Made by a program: the position numbers and the translations under genes
In this document: one piece after another, positions 9,116 to 17,646 of the stretch
How the letters are laid out: each line of letters opens with the position of its first letter
How positions within the stretch are numbered: the first letter of the stretch is position 1
The notes under the pieces: model-generated
Told to the model about the DNA's origin: nothing
Databases searched by the model: none
Seen by the model: only the letters and a program-made list of their open reading frames with translations
Assembly: GCF_003182135.1 (NCBI RefSeq)
Contig: NZ_QGTL01000005.1
Span: 248,001-312,000, forward strand
Source of the DNA: Nocardia neocaledoniensis
GTDB taxonomy: Bacteria > Actinomycetota > Actinomycetes > Mycobacteriales > Mycobacteriaceae
Length of the DNA: 64,000 nt
Direction: 5' to 3'

Positions 9116-9952
9116 ATGACCAGAGATGATCTCGGAACATTCGGTGTGTGGCGCCATTTCCAGGGGTTCACGCCCGAGGCGGCTCGGGAGCTCGAAGAGC
9201 TCGGATACAGCGCGCTGTGGCTCGGCGGGTCGCCGCCCGCGGACCTCGGCGTGGCCGAATCGCTGGTGGCGGCGACCGAGTCGCTGACCATCGGCACGAG
9301 CATCGTGAACATCTGGACCGCCTCCGCCGCCGAGGTCGCCGAGTCGTTCCACCGGATCGACCAGCGCTTCCCCGGCCGTTTCCTGCTCGGTATCGGTGTG
9401 GGGCACCGCGAGGCCAACGGGCCGGGCGCGGTCAAACCGTACGACGCGCTGGTGGCCTATCTCGACGAACTCGACGCGGCGGGTGTGCCGAAGCAGGGCA
9501 GGGCGCTCGCGGCCCTCGGCCCGCGCGTCCTCGAACTCGCCCGTGACCGCACCGCGGGCGCGCTGCCCTACCTCGCCCCGCCGGAGCACACCGGGATCGC
9601 CCGCACGACCCTGGGCGCGGACGCGCTGCTGGTCGCCGAACAGAAGGTCGTCGTGGACGAGGACCCGGAGCGGGCCCGCGAGATCGCCCGGCGCATGGTG
9701 CCGATGTATCTGGGCCTGGTGAACTACGTCAGCAATCTGCGCCGGCTCGGCTTCTCCGAGGACGACCTCACCACGCCGGGCAGCGACCGGCTGATCGACA
9801 TCCTCGCGCTGCACGGCACGCCCGCCGAGATCGCCGCCGGACTGGTGGCACACCTGGACGCGGGCGCCGATCACGTCGCGATCCAGGCACTGGACCAGGA
9901 CTACCTCGCCGCCCTGCGCGCGCTGGCGCCGGAGCTGCCGTTCACGCGGTGA
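9116..9952 (+). CDS. F420-dependent LLM class oxidoreductase
   Basis: A 278-residue luciferase-like TIM-barrel protein. It shows LEELGYSALWLGG near the N-terminus, TESLTIGTSIVNIWTASA, and FPGRFLLGIGVGH, all usual in the F420-dependent actinobacterial branch. It would transfer hydride from or to F420H2 on an unknown substrate. The start ATG at 9116 has no clear Shine-Dalgarno. It is divergent from the TetR gene and could be its target. Confidence 0.85.
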   Translation: MTRDDLGTFGVWRHFQGFTPEAARELEELGYSALWLGGSPPADLGVAESLVAATESLTIGTSIVNIWTASAAEVAESFHRIDQRFPGRFLLGIGVGHREANGPGAVKPYDALVAYLDELDAAGVPKQGRALAALGPRVLELARDRTAGALPYLAPPEHTGIARTTLGADALLVAEQKVVVDEDPERAREIARRMVPMYLGLVNYVSNLRRLGFSEDDLTTPGSDRLIDILALHGTPAEIAAGLVAHLDAGADHVAIQALDQDYLAALRALAPELPFTR

Positions 9953-9961
9953 CGTGCGGGG

Positions 9962-10240
9962 TCACTGACTCGGTTCGGGCAGCTGGCAGTCCGACACCTT
10001 CGGGTTGACGCCCAGATAGTTGAGCGGTCCCGCCACGACGGTCAGCGCGATCGTGCCCCAGGCCCCGCATTCGACCGGAGGGGTCGTGAAGTGGTCTCGC
10101 TGGTGTGCCGCGAGCAATCCGGCACCCAGCCAGACCAGCATGAGCAGCGAGAGCACCCGTTTGGTGGCTTGATGTGGGGGCTGAGCGTGAACTACTTCGC
10201 GGATCTCACGAGAACGTCTCCGTCGGTCGCGCATTGTCAT
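9962..10240 (-). CDS. Small membrane protein of unknown function
   Basis: A 92-residue basic-then-hydrophobic protein. An arginine-rich start (MRDRRRRSREIREVV) precedes a transmembrane segment VLSLLMLVWLGAGLLAA. A second hydrophobic stretch, WGTIALTVVAGPLNYLGV, lies between two cysteines. I chose ATG at 10238-10240 because AAGGA lies just upstream; the open frame extends further but with less typical composition. It is convergent with the LLM gene. I do not recognise the family. Confidence 0.6.
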   Translation of the reverse strand: MTMRDRRRRSREIREVVHAQPPHQATKRVLSLLMLVWLGAGLLAAHQRDHFTTPPVECGAWGTIALTVVAGPLNYLGVNPKVSDCQLPEPSQ

Positions 10241-10367
10241 CGCATCCTTCCCGTGTGCGATCATCACGCTCATACCTGGGTGAACTACGCCGACTTCGTG
10301 GATACCTCTGACCGTGCGCGGCCTGTCCATCCACTGTGCGGCCCCGCGCGCACGCCGTCAACTCGCC

Positions 10368-10736
10368 TCAGCTCTCCGCCGAGACCACACAGAACTCGTT
10401 GCCGTGCGGATCCCGCAGCACGGTCCAGGTGAAACCGGGCAGCGCGTGCTCGCCCACCACCTCGGCGCCGAGTCCCGTCAACCGGGCCACCTCCGCGGCC
10501 CGCGTCGAGGTCTGGAAGTCGATGTGTACCCGATTCTTCGCCACCTTGAACTCGGGCACCCGCTGAAAAGCGACATAACGCCCGTCCCCGATCCCCACCC
10601 CCGGCGGCGCGATCATCACGTAGTCCCCGGTGTCGGCGAGCGTCACGTACCCGAGCGCCGCCCGCCAGAACCCGGCCAGCTCGGCAGGATCATTGCTGTC
10701 GATCGTCACCCCTGCGAAAACGATGCCGTCGCCCAT
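10368..10736 (-). CDS. VOC family (glyoxalase-like) protein
   Basis: A 122-residue vicinal oxygen chelate protein. It opens with VTIDSNDPAELAGFWRAALGY and closes with VLRDPHGNEFCVVS, the usual first and last strands of the single-domain glyoxalase-like fold. HIDF in the middle supplies a possible metal or substrate residue. Members of this subgroup are often annotated as glyoxalase or resistance proteins without evidence of substrate. It ends about 130 bases upstream of nothing obviously related; it stands alone between the small membrane protein and the two-component system. Confidence 0.85.
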   Translation of the reverse strand: MGDGIVFAGVTIDSNDPAELAGFWRAALGYVTLADTGDYVMIAPPGVGIGDGRYVAFQRVPEFKVAKNRVHIDFQTSTRAAEVARLTGLGAEVVGEHALPGFTWTVLRDPHGNEFCVVSAES

Positions 10737-10779
10737 CCCGCGACGTTAGCCCACAGCGGGCGGCGCAGCGGCTTTCCCG

Positions 10780-11868
10780 TCATCTCGGCGCGTGGGCCGG
10801 GCTCAGGGTCACCGTGGCGCGGAGGCCGCCTTCGGGGCGGGGAGTGAGGGTGAGGGTGCCGGCGTGGGCGCGGACGATGCTGTCGACGATCGCCAGGCCG
10901 AGGCCGACGCCGGCGTCGTGGGTGCGGACGCGGGCGGCGCCGCGCTGGAACGGTTCGATCAGGGTGGACACCATCGGGGCGGGCAGGATGTCGCCGGTGT
11001 TCTCGACGACGAGTTCCGCGGTGGCCGCGTCGACGCGGGTCGTGATCCACACGCTGCCGCCCGGCAGATTGTGCACGATCGCGTTGTGCAGCAGGTTCGT
11101 GGTCATCTGCAGCAGCAGTGCCTGCGAGCCGAGCGCCCGCGCCTGCGGACCGGCGATCTCGACGGTGATGCCGTGGCGTTCCGCCAGGGGGAGAAGGGTT
11201 TCGGTGGCTTCCTCGGCCAGCAGCGACAGGTCGACGGGTTCACGGGCGAAGGATCGCTGATCGGCGCGACTCAGGACGAGCAGGGCCTCGGTCAGGTCGA
11301 TCGCGCGGGTGTTGACGGCGGCGAGGCGGTCCAGCAGCTGGGTGATGTCGCGATCGGGATCGCCGCGGGCCACGTCGAGCAGGGTGCGGGTGATCGCCAG
11401 CGGGGTGCGCAGTTCGTGCGAGGCGTTGGCGGCGAAGCGCTGTTCCTCGGCGACGTGCGCGTGCAGCCGGGCCAGCATGTCGTCGAAAGCGTCGGCGAGT
11501 TCACGGAATTCGTCGCTGCGGCCGGGCAGCGCGATCCGGTGCGTGAGCGACCCGGTCGCGGCCAGCCGGGTCGCTGCGGTGATCTGGGCCAGCGGCCGCA
11601 GCATCCAGCCCGCGAGGAACCAGCCGCCGACCAGCCCGACCACGAGCAGCCCGGCGAGCACGGCCGCCACGAACGGGACGAAGGCGCGGATCAGGCGGGT
11701 GCGGTCGATGTCGAGCGAGCCGGTGGTGTGGATGACATCGATGCGGGGCAGCAGCACGACATAGAAGGCGAAGACGGCCGCGATCATCATGGCGCCGACG
11801 ACCACGATCACGGCGGCATAGCTGAGCGCGAGCTTGAGCCGGACGCTCAGCCCCGGCTCTCTACTCAT
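10780..11868 (-). CDS. Sensor histidine kinase
   Basis: A 362-residue membrane histidine kinase. It has a transmembrane segment at about residues 11-38, a short external loop, and a second segment around FVPFVAAVLAGLLVVGLVGG. A HAMP region follows, then the dimerisation helix with ASHELRTPLA carrying the phosphorylated histidine. The ATPase domain shows NLLHNAIVHN (N box) and DAGVGLGLAIV (G box). The start ATG at 11866-11868 overlaps the response-regulator gene by 8 bases. The small sensor loop suggests sensing of the envelope; the divergent VanY-type peptidase supports a cell-wall signal, by inference. Confidence 0.92.
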   Translation of the reverse strand: MSREPGLSVRLKLALSYAAVIVVVGAMMIAAVFAFYVVLLPRIDVIHTTGSLDIDRTRLIRAFVPFVAAVLAGLLVVGLVGGWFLAGWMLRPLAQITAATRLAATGSLTHRIALPGRSDEFRELADAFDDMLARLHAHVAEEQRFAANASHELRTPLAITRTLLDVARGDPDRDITQLLDRLAAVNTRAIDLTEALLVLSRADQRSFAREPVDLSLLAEEATETLLPLAERHGITVEIAGPQARALGSQALLLQMTTNLLHNAIVHNLPGGSVWITTRVDAATAELVVENTGDILPAPMVSTLIEPFQRGAARVRTHDAGVGLGLAIVDSIVRAHAGTLTLTPRPEGGLRATVTLSPAHAPR

Positions 11869-12538
11869 GTGCACCGTCCGTCGCGCTGATGCGATAGCCG
11901 ACACCGGGGACCGTCGCGATGATCCAGGGCTGCCCGAGTCGCTTGCGCAGCGCGGAGACGGTGATGCGGACCGCGTTGGTGAACGGGTCGGCGTTCTCGT
12001 CCCAGGCCCGCTCCAGCAGCTCCTCGGCGCTGACCACACCTCCTTCGGCGGCCACGAGCACCTCGAGTACCGCGAACTGTTTGCGCGTCAGCGCGATGTA
12101 GCGGCCGTCGCGGTACACCTCGCGACGGAACGCGTCGACGCGCAGGCCCGCGATCTCGCGCACCGGCGGTCGATGGTGGCCGCGCCGCCGGTCCAGGGCA
12201 CGCAGCCGCAGGACGAGCTCGCGCAGGTCGAAGGGCTTGGTGAGATAGTCGTCGGCGCCGAGCGCGAAGCCGGACTCCTTGTCGTCGAGCCGCGCGGCGG
12301 CGGTGAGCATCAGGATCGCCGTGCCCGCGCCCGCGGCGACGATGCGTTCGGCGACCTCGTCCCCGGACGGGCCGGGGATGTCGCGGTCGAGCACCGCGAT
12401 GTCGTAGCTGTTGACGCTCAGCAGTTCCAGCGCCGTGTCACCGTCGCCGGCGATGTCGGCGGCGATCGCCTCCAGGCGCAGGCCATCACGGATGGCCTCG
12501 GCCATCAGGGGTTCGTCCTCGACGATCAGTACGCGCAT
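11861..12538 (-). CDS. OmpR-type response regulator
   Basis: A 225-residue response regulator. The receiver domain (MRVLIVEDEPLMAEAI) has the acidic pair, an aspartate at IAVLDRDIPG and the lysine in LTKPFD. The C-terminal OmpR winged helix (ALTRKQFAVLEVLV, then NAVRITVSALRKRLG and VPGVGYRI) binds DNA. It precedes and overlaps its kinase gene. The upstream inverted repeat GGCGTA-N12-TACGCC may be its own binding site. It faces a VanY-type carboxypeptidase gene, an arrangement reminiscent of VanRS systems but without VanHAX. Confidence 0.92.
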   Translation of the reverse strand: MRVLIVEDEPLMAEAIRDGLRLEAIAADIAGDGDTALELLSVNSYDIAVLDRDIPGPSGDEVAERIVAAGAGTAILMLTAAARLDDKESGFALGADDYLTKPFDLRELVLRLRALDRRRGHHRPPVREIAGLRVDAFRREVYRDGRYIALTRKQFAVLEVLVAAEGGVVSAEELLERAWDENADPFTNAVRITVSALRKRLGQPWIIATVPGVGYRISATDGAHE

Positions 12539-12572
12539 AGCAGCTCGATTCTTCCCGTCCGGGCATATCGCC

Positions 12573-12596
12573 GGCGTATCGAAAACCGCATACGCC
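12573..12596. promoter_or_regulatory. Inverted repeat between response regulator and peptidase genes
   Basis: GGCGTA and TACGCC are separated by 12 bases in the 89-base divergent gap. It is a candidate response-regulator site because of position only. Confidence 0.35.
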
Positions 12597-12627
12597 CCGG
12601 CAACGCCACTGTGCCTTGACTGAATGC

Positions 12628-13224
12628 ATGAATACCAGCCGACCAGCACGAACCGTGCGTTCTCGTCGCCGATCCGCCAGTCTGACCGCCGCCGTGCTCG
12701 TGAGCGCGGCGGCCGCCGGCGTCCTCGTCCTCCAGTCGCAGGCGTCGCTGTCCTTCTCGACCGCCCGCTCGCTCGGCGAGCTCGTCGACCGCACGCCGCC
12801 CGGCATCACGGTCTTCGACGACGTGCCCGCCGTCAGCAATCTCGATCCCGACCTGCGCGCGGCGCTGCGCCGCGCGGCGGGCGACGCCGCGTCGGACGGC
12901 GTGGAGTTCGTCGTCAACAGCGGCTGGCGGTCGGCGAGTCATCAGGAACGGCTGCTGCGCGAGGCGGTCGAGCAGTACGGCTCGTACGCCGAAGCCGCCC
13001 GCTGGGTGGCCACGCCGACGACCTCGGCGCACGTGTCCGGCGAGGCGGTCGACATCGGGCCGGCGCAGGCCGCGCAGTGGCTGTCGGCCTACGGCGCCGC
13101 GTACGGCCTGTGCCAGATCTACGCCAACGAACCCTGGCACTTCGAACTGCGCCCCGACGCCGCCGAGCAGGGGTGCCCGGCACTCTACGCAGACCCCACG
13201 CAGGACCCGAGGATGCAGCAGTGA
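12628..13224 (+). CDS. M15 family (VanY-type) D-alanyl-D-alanine carboxypeptidase
   Basis: A 198-residue exported zinc peptidase. An arginine-rich start and hydrophobic stretch ASLTAAVLVSAAAAGVLVL form a signal anchor. The catalytic signature is complete: SAHVSGEAVDIG gives the SxHxxGxAxD zinc ligands and EPWHFEL gives the ExxH ligand and base. NSGWRSASHQ is also typical. It would trim peptidoglycan stem peptides outside the membrane. The start ATG at 12628 lacks a clear Shine-Dalgarno. It is divergent from the two-component system and overlaps the DoxX gene by 4 bases (GTGA). Confidence 0.9.
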   Translation: MNTSRPARTVRSRRRSASLTAAVLVSAAAAGVLVLQSQASLSFSTARSLGELVDRTPPGITVFDDVPAVSNLDPDLRAALRRAAGDAASDGVEFVVNSGWRSASHQERLLREAVEQYGSYAEAARWVATPTTSAHVSGEAVDIGPAQAAQWLSAYGAAYGLCQIYANEPWHFELRPDAAEQGCPALYADPTQDPRMQQ

Positions 13225-14543
13225 TCGGCACGGTCCAGGCTCCGGCTCCGGTGACCGCGGCACCCGGTTGGTCGCCGCTCACCCGCCTCGCCTTCCGGTT
13301 CTGCGTCGTCTATTGCACCCTCCACTGCCTGCTCGTCACCTACCTCTGGTTCCCCCTGCTCGGACTGCTCGGGCGCTGGATCCGCGAGTATCCGGGGCCG
13401 TGGAACACCCCGTTCACCGACCCCGTCACCGGATGGGTGGGCCGCACCGTCTTCGGGGTCGACGCGGTGCTGCGCACCGATTCCGGCGCAGGCGACCAGC
13501 GCGCCATGTGGGTGCTGTCGTTCTGCCTGCTCGTGGTCGCCGGTGTGGCCGCCCTCGTCTGGACGGCGCTGGACCGCCGTGCCGAGTATCCCCGGCTGTG
13601 GGCCTGGTTCACGCTGATGCTGCGGCTGTGCCTGGGCGCGATGATGCTGAGCTTCGGTTTCGCCAAGCTGTTCCCCACCCAGATGCCGTTGCCGAGCCTG
13701 GCCCAGTTGCTGCAGCCCTACGGGGATCTGAGCCCGGCCTCGGTGCTGTGGTTGCAGGTCGGCAGCTCGCCCGTGTACGAAATGGCGCTGGGCGCGGTGG
13801 AAGTCGTGGCGGGACTGCTGCTGTTCGTGCCGCGGACCGCGGTGCTCGGCGCGGTGCTGACCGGCGCGAGCATGGCCCAGGTCCTGCTGCTGAACATGAC
13901 CTTCGACATCCCGGAGAAGCTGCTGGCCGGGCACCTGCTGGTGTTCAGTCTGGTCCTGCTCGCCCCGTATCTGCGGCGGCTGGTCGGGGTGTTCGTGCTC
14001 GAGCGCGCGTGCGCGCCGCTCAGCACGCCCGCGCTGTTCACCGCCGAACGGAACAACCGGATCGCGGCATGGCTGCAGCTCGCCCTCGGGCTGTGGGTCG
14101 CGCTCGGCTGCGGGTACGACCGCGCGGTGGTGTGGCAGGAGCAGTACAGCGCGCACAGCCCGAAATCCGAGCTGTACGGAATCTGGGACGTCGTGGAGTT
14201 CACCAGCGACGGACAGCCGCGCCCGCCGCTGACCACCGACGAGAGCCGCTGGCAGCGCGTGGTGTTCGATCGCCCCGGCACCGCGACCTATCAGCGGATG
14301 AACGGAGAGCTGGTCCCGGTGGGCGCCGAATTCGGGCCGTCCCGGCAACTCGAACTCTCGACCGCCGACGCGCGGCCGTTCGCGGTCCTGTCTCCCGAGC
14401 AGCCCGATGCGGACCGGCTCCTGCTGCGTGGAACACTGGACGGCCACGAGGTGGTGATCACCCTGCAGCGCCGGGATCCCGACAGCTTCACCCTGCGCAA
14501 CCGGGGATTCCACTGGGTACAGGACTATCCGTACTTCCGCTGA
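13221..14543 (+). CDS. DoxX family integral membrane protein
   Basis: A 440-residue membrane protein. Hydrophobic helices occur at about residues 18-40, 90-112, 120-145 and onward. SFGFAKLFPTQMP and the long C-terminal hydrophilic domain with YGIWDVVEFTSDGQ resemble actinobacterial DoxX-like proteins. The biochemical role is unknown. GTG at 13221 overlaps the stop of the peptidase gene and is preceded by GAGGA; the open frame extends far upstream in the wrong composition, so the coupled start is preferred. A hairpin terminator follows. Confidence 0.8.
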   Translation: MIGTVQAPAPVTAAPGWSPLTRLAFRFCVVYCTLHCLLVTYLWFPLLGLLGRWIREYPGPWNTPFTDPVTGWVGRTVFGVDAVLRTDSGAGDQRAMWVLSFCLLVVAGVAALVWTALDRRAEYPRLWAWFTLMLRLCLGAMMLSFGFAKLFPTQMPLPSLAQLLQPYGDLSPASVLWLQVGSSPVYEMALGAVEVVAGLLLFVPRTAVLGAVLTGASMAQVLLLNMTFDIPEKLLAGHLLVFSLVLLAPYLRRLVGVFVLERACAPLSTPALFTAERNNRIAAWLQLALGLWVALGCGYDRAVVWQEQYSAHSPKSELYGIWDVVEFTSDGQPRPPLTTDESRWQRVVFDRPGTATYQRMNGELVPVGAEFGPSRQLELSTADARPFAVLSPEQPDADRLLLRGTLDGHEVVITLQRRDPDSFTLRNRGFHWVQDYPYFR

Positions 14544-14556
14544 GCGGCGGAGGTTC

Positions 14557-14577
14557 ACCGCCGGGATCCCCGGCGGT
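14557..14577 (+). terminator. Hairpin terminator after the DoxX gene
   Basis: ACCGCCGGG and CCCGGCGGT pair perfectly across a 3-base loop, 13 bases after the stop. There is no T-run, as is common in high-GC actinobacteria. Confidence 0.6.
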
Positions 14578-14681
14578 ACCGGGGCGAATCTTGTACTGTC
14601 ACAACCGATCAGATGAGCCGCTGCTGGTGGATGCTGTTCCGGGGCGGTGATGCTGTCCCCACCTGTGAAGGAGTGAGCACC

Positions 14682-15479
14682 ATGGCAGACGTCCAAACAC
14701 CGGTCATCCGCACCGACATCCCGCACTCGGCGCGGATCTGGAACTACTGGATGGGCGGGAAGGACCACTACGAGATCGACAAGGTCGCCGGCGACGCGGG
14801 CCTGGCCGTCGATCCCGAGATCTCCACCATGGCCGTGCAGTCGCGGCAGTTCCTCATCCGCGCGGTGGGCCACCTGTCGCGCGAACACGGCATCCGCCAG
14901 TTCCTCGACATCGGCACCGGCCTGCCCACCATGCAGAACACCCACGAAGTCGCGCAGAGCATCAACGCCGACGCGCGCGTGGTGTACGTGGACAACGATC
15001 CGCTGGTCCTCACCCACGCCCGCGCCCTGCTCACCAGCACCACTCCCGAGGGCGTCACCACCTACATCGACGCCGATTTCCACGATCCCGAACAGATCGT
15101 GGCCGACGCCCGCAACGTGCTGAACTTCAACGAGCCGATCGCCGTCATGTTCATGGGCGTCCTCGGCCACGCCCGCACCTACGACGATCTGCTGCGCATC
15201 GTCCGCACCGTGGTCGGCGCCGTGCCCTCGGGCAGCTACCTGATCATGTGGGACGGCACCGACGACAGCCAGGCCTATGTCACGCTGTGCGAGAACTACA
15301 CCGGCACCGGCGGCACCCCGTACATCCCGCGGCCGCAGGCCCAGATCCGCGCGGTCTTCGATGGGCTGGAACTGGTGGAGCCCGGCTTCACCTCGATCAC
15401 CCAGTGGCGCGCGGAGGCGACCGAAGTCGGTTCGGTGCAGCCGATCTCGGCCTACGGGGCCGTCGGCCGCAAGCCCTGA
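14682..15479 (+). CDS. SAM-dependent methyltransferase, DUF574 type
   Basis: A 265-residue protein of the actinobacterial S-adenosyl methyltransferase family PF04672. It shows the hallmark N-terminus HSARIWNYWMGGKDHY, the SAM loop FLDIGTGLPT and VVYVDNDPLV. The family is abundant in Streptomyces and Nocardia but substrates are unknown. GAAGGAG lies upstream of ATG at 14682-14684. It stands alone and is convergent with the MFS gene. Confidence 0.9.
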   Translation: MADVQTPVIRTDIPHSARIWNYWMGGKDHYEIDKVAGDAGLAVDPEISTMAVQSRQFLIRAVGHLSREHGIRQFLDIGTGLPTMQNTHEVAQSINADARVVYVDNDPLVLTHARALLTSTTPEGVTTYIDADFHDPEQIVADARNVLNFNEPIAVMFMGVLGHARTYDDLLRIVRTVVGAVPSGSYLIMWDGTDDSQAYVTLCENYTGTGGTPYIPRPQAQIRAVFDGLELVEPGFTSITQWRAEATEVGSVQPISAYGAVGRKP

Positions 15480-15499
15480 TCGCAGGGGGCCGAAAGGCG

Positions 15500-15532
15500 T
15501 GTCACCGCACGGGTGTTCGACGTTCGGTGACA
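15500..15532. terminator. Hairpin between convergent genes
   Basis: TGTCACCG and CGGTGACA pair perfectly across a 17-base loop in the 64-base gap between the convergent methyltransferase and MFS genes. A bidirectional terminator is plausible. Confidence 0.4.
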
Positions 15533-15543
15533 TCGCCTCGATG

Positions 15544-16956
15544 TCATCGTGAGACCGGCTTCGGCGGCGCCGCGCCGGTGCCGGGACTGACGGCCGCGAC
15601 CAGCAGCAGCGCCGCGCCGCATCCGGCCACGACCAGCCAGCCGGGTAGCGCGGCGCTCGCGAAACCGTCGGCGGTGACGTCGGCGACGAGACCAGCGGCC
15701 AGCGCGACACCGAGCGCCGTACCGAGTTGCCGTGCCGTGGACGCGGTTCCGGCGGCGACCCCGGCGCGCTCCGGCGGCAGTCCGCTCACCGCCGTGTCGG
15801 TGATCGGCGCGTTGGCGAAACCCACCCCGATGCCGACGAGCGAGAAGGCGGTCAGCAACAGGGGCAGGTTCATGCCCGCGGTGAGACCGGTGAGCAGCGC
15901 GCCGCCGAGCGTCACACACCCGCCCGCCAGCAGCAACGGGACGCGCGGGCCGACCCTGCCGACGAGATGACCGGAGACGGGCGCGCAGACGGTGGCGCCC
16001 ACGGCCATCGGCAGGGTCGCCGCCCCCGCCGCGACGGCGGACCAGCCGGTGACCCGTTGCAGCAGCAGCGTGGTCATCAGCAACGTCATGCTGAAGGCGA
16101 CGAAGACGGCGACCGCGCCCAGCACGGCCCCGGCGAAACGGGGGACCAGGAACAACCGAGGATCGATGAGCGGCTCCGCGCGCCGGGTCTCCACCCGGAC
16201 GAGGACCGCCGTCAGCCCGGCCACCGCGAGGGAACCGAACACCGTGGCGGGCGCGGTCCAGCCGATCCGGGGCCCCTCGATCAGTACCGTGACCGCCAGC
16301 CACAGCAGCGCGACCAGCAGCAGCTGGCCCGGCACGTCGAGCCTGCGGGCCCGCGCGGCCCGCGATTCGGGAACGACAGCGCGCACGAGCAGGAACGCGA
16401 CGAGGACCAGCGGCACATTGATCCAGAACACCGCGCGCCAGTCGAACAGGGCGATCAGCGCGCCGCCGGTCACCGGTCCCGCGGCCATGCTCAGCCCGAA
16501 CATCGCGCCCCAGACGCCGATCGCCTGGGCGCGCTCCCTCGGGTCCGGCATCGCGCTGACCACGATGGCCAGCGCGACGGGCGTCATCATGGACGCGCCG
16601 ACTCCCTGCCCGATCCGCGCGGCGACCAGGAACGCCAGGTTCGGGGCCACGGCGCAGGCCAGCGACGCGATCGCGAAAACCGCCAGGCCCGTGCGGAACA
16701 CCCGCCGCCTGCCGAACCGGTCGGCCACCGCGCCCGCGGTGATCAGCAGTCCGGCGAAGGTCACCGTGTACGCGTCGATCACCCAGGCCAGGCGGTCCGC
16801 GCTGGTGCCGAGGCCGCGGCCGATCTCGGCGAGGCCGACCGTCACGATCGTCGTGTCCAAACCCACCAGGAACAGCGCCGAGGCGCAGATCGCCAGCACC
16901 GCCCATCGCCGGCGCGCGGACAGCGCGGGCGTCTCGGAGGTGATCGTCTCGGTCAC
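15544..16956 (-). CDS. MFS drug exporter, DHA2 (14-helix) type
   Basis: A 470-residue transporter with about 14 hydrophobic helices. Motif A appears as ADRFGRRRVFRTG, and the helix-5 motif C region reads MFGLSMAAGPVTGGALI, as in proton-driven drug exporters such as EmrB/QacA. I take the GTG at 16954-16956 as start, with AAGG 8 bases upstream. It is divergent from an XRE-cupin regulator, with an inverted repeat between them, so that regulator probably controls it. Confidence 0.9.
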   Translation of the reverse strand: MTETITSETPALSARRRWAVLAICASALFLVGLDTTIVTVGLAEIGRGLGTSADRLAWVIDAYTVTFAGLLITAGAVADRFGRRRVFRTGLAVFAIASLACAVAPNLAFLVAARIGQGVGASMMTPVALAIVVSAMPDPRERAQAIGVWGAMFGLSMAAGPVTGGALIALFDWRAVFWINVPLVLVAFLLVRAVVPESRAARARRLDVPGQLLLVALLWLAVTVLIEGPRIGWTAPATVFGSLAVAGLTAVLVRVETRRAEPLIDPRLFLVPRFAGAVLGAVAVFVAFSMTLLMTTLLLQRVTGWSAVAAGAATLPMAVGATVCAPVSGHLVGRVGPRVPLLLAGGCVTLGGALLTGLTAGMNLPLLLTAFSLVGIGVGFANAPITDTAVSGLPPERAGVAAGTASTARQLGTALGVALAAGLVADVTADGFASAALPGWLVVAGCGAALLLVAAVSPGTGAAPPKPVSR

Positions 16957-17038
16957 ACCACACCAGCCTTTCGATTCCACCGGCCGTGCGCCGGATGCGG
17001 TCGATGGTGCTCGGCGACCGCCACGCGACCCCAGCGGT

Positions 17039-17055
17039 TTTGCGGAATCTGCAAA
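17039..17055. promoter_or_regulatory. Inverted repeat, candidate XRE operator
   Basis: TTTGC and GCAAA are separated by 7 bases, just before the XRE-cupin gene and facing the MFS gene. Candidate operator from its divergent position. Confidence 0.45.
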
Positions 17056-17064
17056 CATGGACCG

Positions 17065-17640
17065 ATGGACATCGAGACGGCGGAGATCCTGGCGGCGATC
17101 GGCCCCCGGCTGCGCGCGTTGCGCCGGGAGCGCGGGCTCTCGCTGACCGTGGTCGCCGGGAGCGCGGGCCTGTCGGTGAGCACGCTGTCGCGGGTGGAGA
17201 CCGGGCACCGCCAACCCACGCTCGATCTGCTCATCCCGCTGGCCCGCGTCTACAAGGTGTCGCTGGACCGGCTGGTCGAGGCGCCGGCCACCGGTGACCC
17301 GCGCATGCACCTGCAACCGCATCGACGCGCCAACGGTGGCGTCGTCGTGCCGCTGACCGGCTATCCGGGCCGCGTCCAGGTGTTCAAACACGTGCTCGGA
17401 CCGCGCGAACCCCGGCTGGTCTCGCACAGTGGACACGCCTGGCTCTACGTCCTCGCCGGCACCCTGCGACTGCTGCTCGGCGACGACGAGCATCTGCTCG
17501 CGCCCGGCGAGACCGCGGAGTTCGACGCCACCGTGCCGCACTGGTTCGGCCCGGTCGAGGACACCCCCGTGGAGATCCTGCACCTGTTCGGGCCACACGG
17601 CGACAAAGCCGTTCCGCGCGTGACACCACCGGGAGTCTGA
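17065..17640 (+). CDS. XRE family regulator with cupin domain
   Basis: A 191-residue protein. Residues about 10-65 are an XRE helix-turn-helix (LRALRRERGLSLTVVAGSAG, recognition helix VSTLSRVETG). Residues about 105-175 form a cupin sensor with HSGHAWLYVLAGTLRLLLG and LAPGETAEFD, and PHWFGP. Such proteins bind a small ligand in the cupin and repress nearby genes. There is almost no Shine-Dalgarno before ATG 17065. The ECF sigma gene starts 6 bases after its stop, so they are likely co-transcribed, and the MFS gene is divergent. Confidence 0.88.
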   Translation: MDIETAEILAAIGPRLRALRRERGLSLTVVAGSAGLSVSTLSRVETGHRQPTLDLLIPLARVYKVSLDRLVEAPATGDPRMHLQPHRRANGGVVVPLTGYPGRVQVFKHVLGPREPRLVSHSGHAWLYVLAGTLRLLLGDDEHLLAPGETAEFDATVPHWFGPVEDTPVEILHLFGPHGDKAVPRVTPPGV

Positions 17641-17646
17641 CGCACG

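Noticed and set aside
13185..15710. Very long open frame (about 840 codons) on the minus strand opposite the DoxX and methyltransferase genes
   Set aside because: High-GC coding DNA leaves antisense frames open. The predicted protein is rich in His, Arg, Gly and Gln with no domain, while both opposing genes have clear families and start signals.
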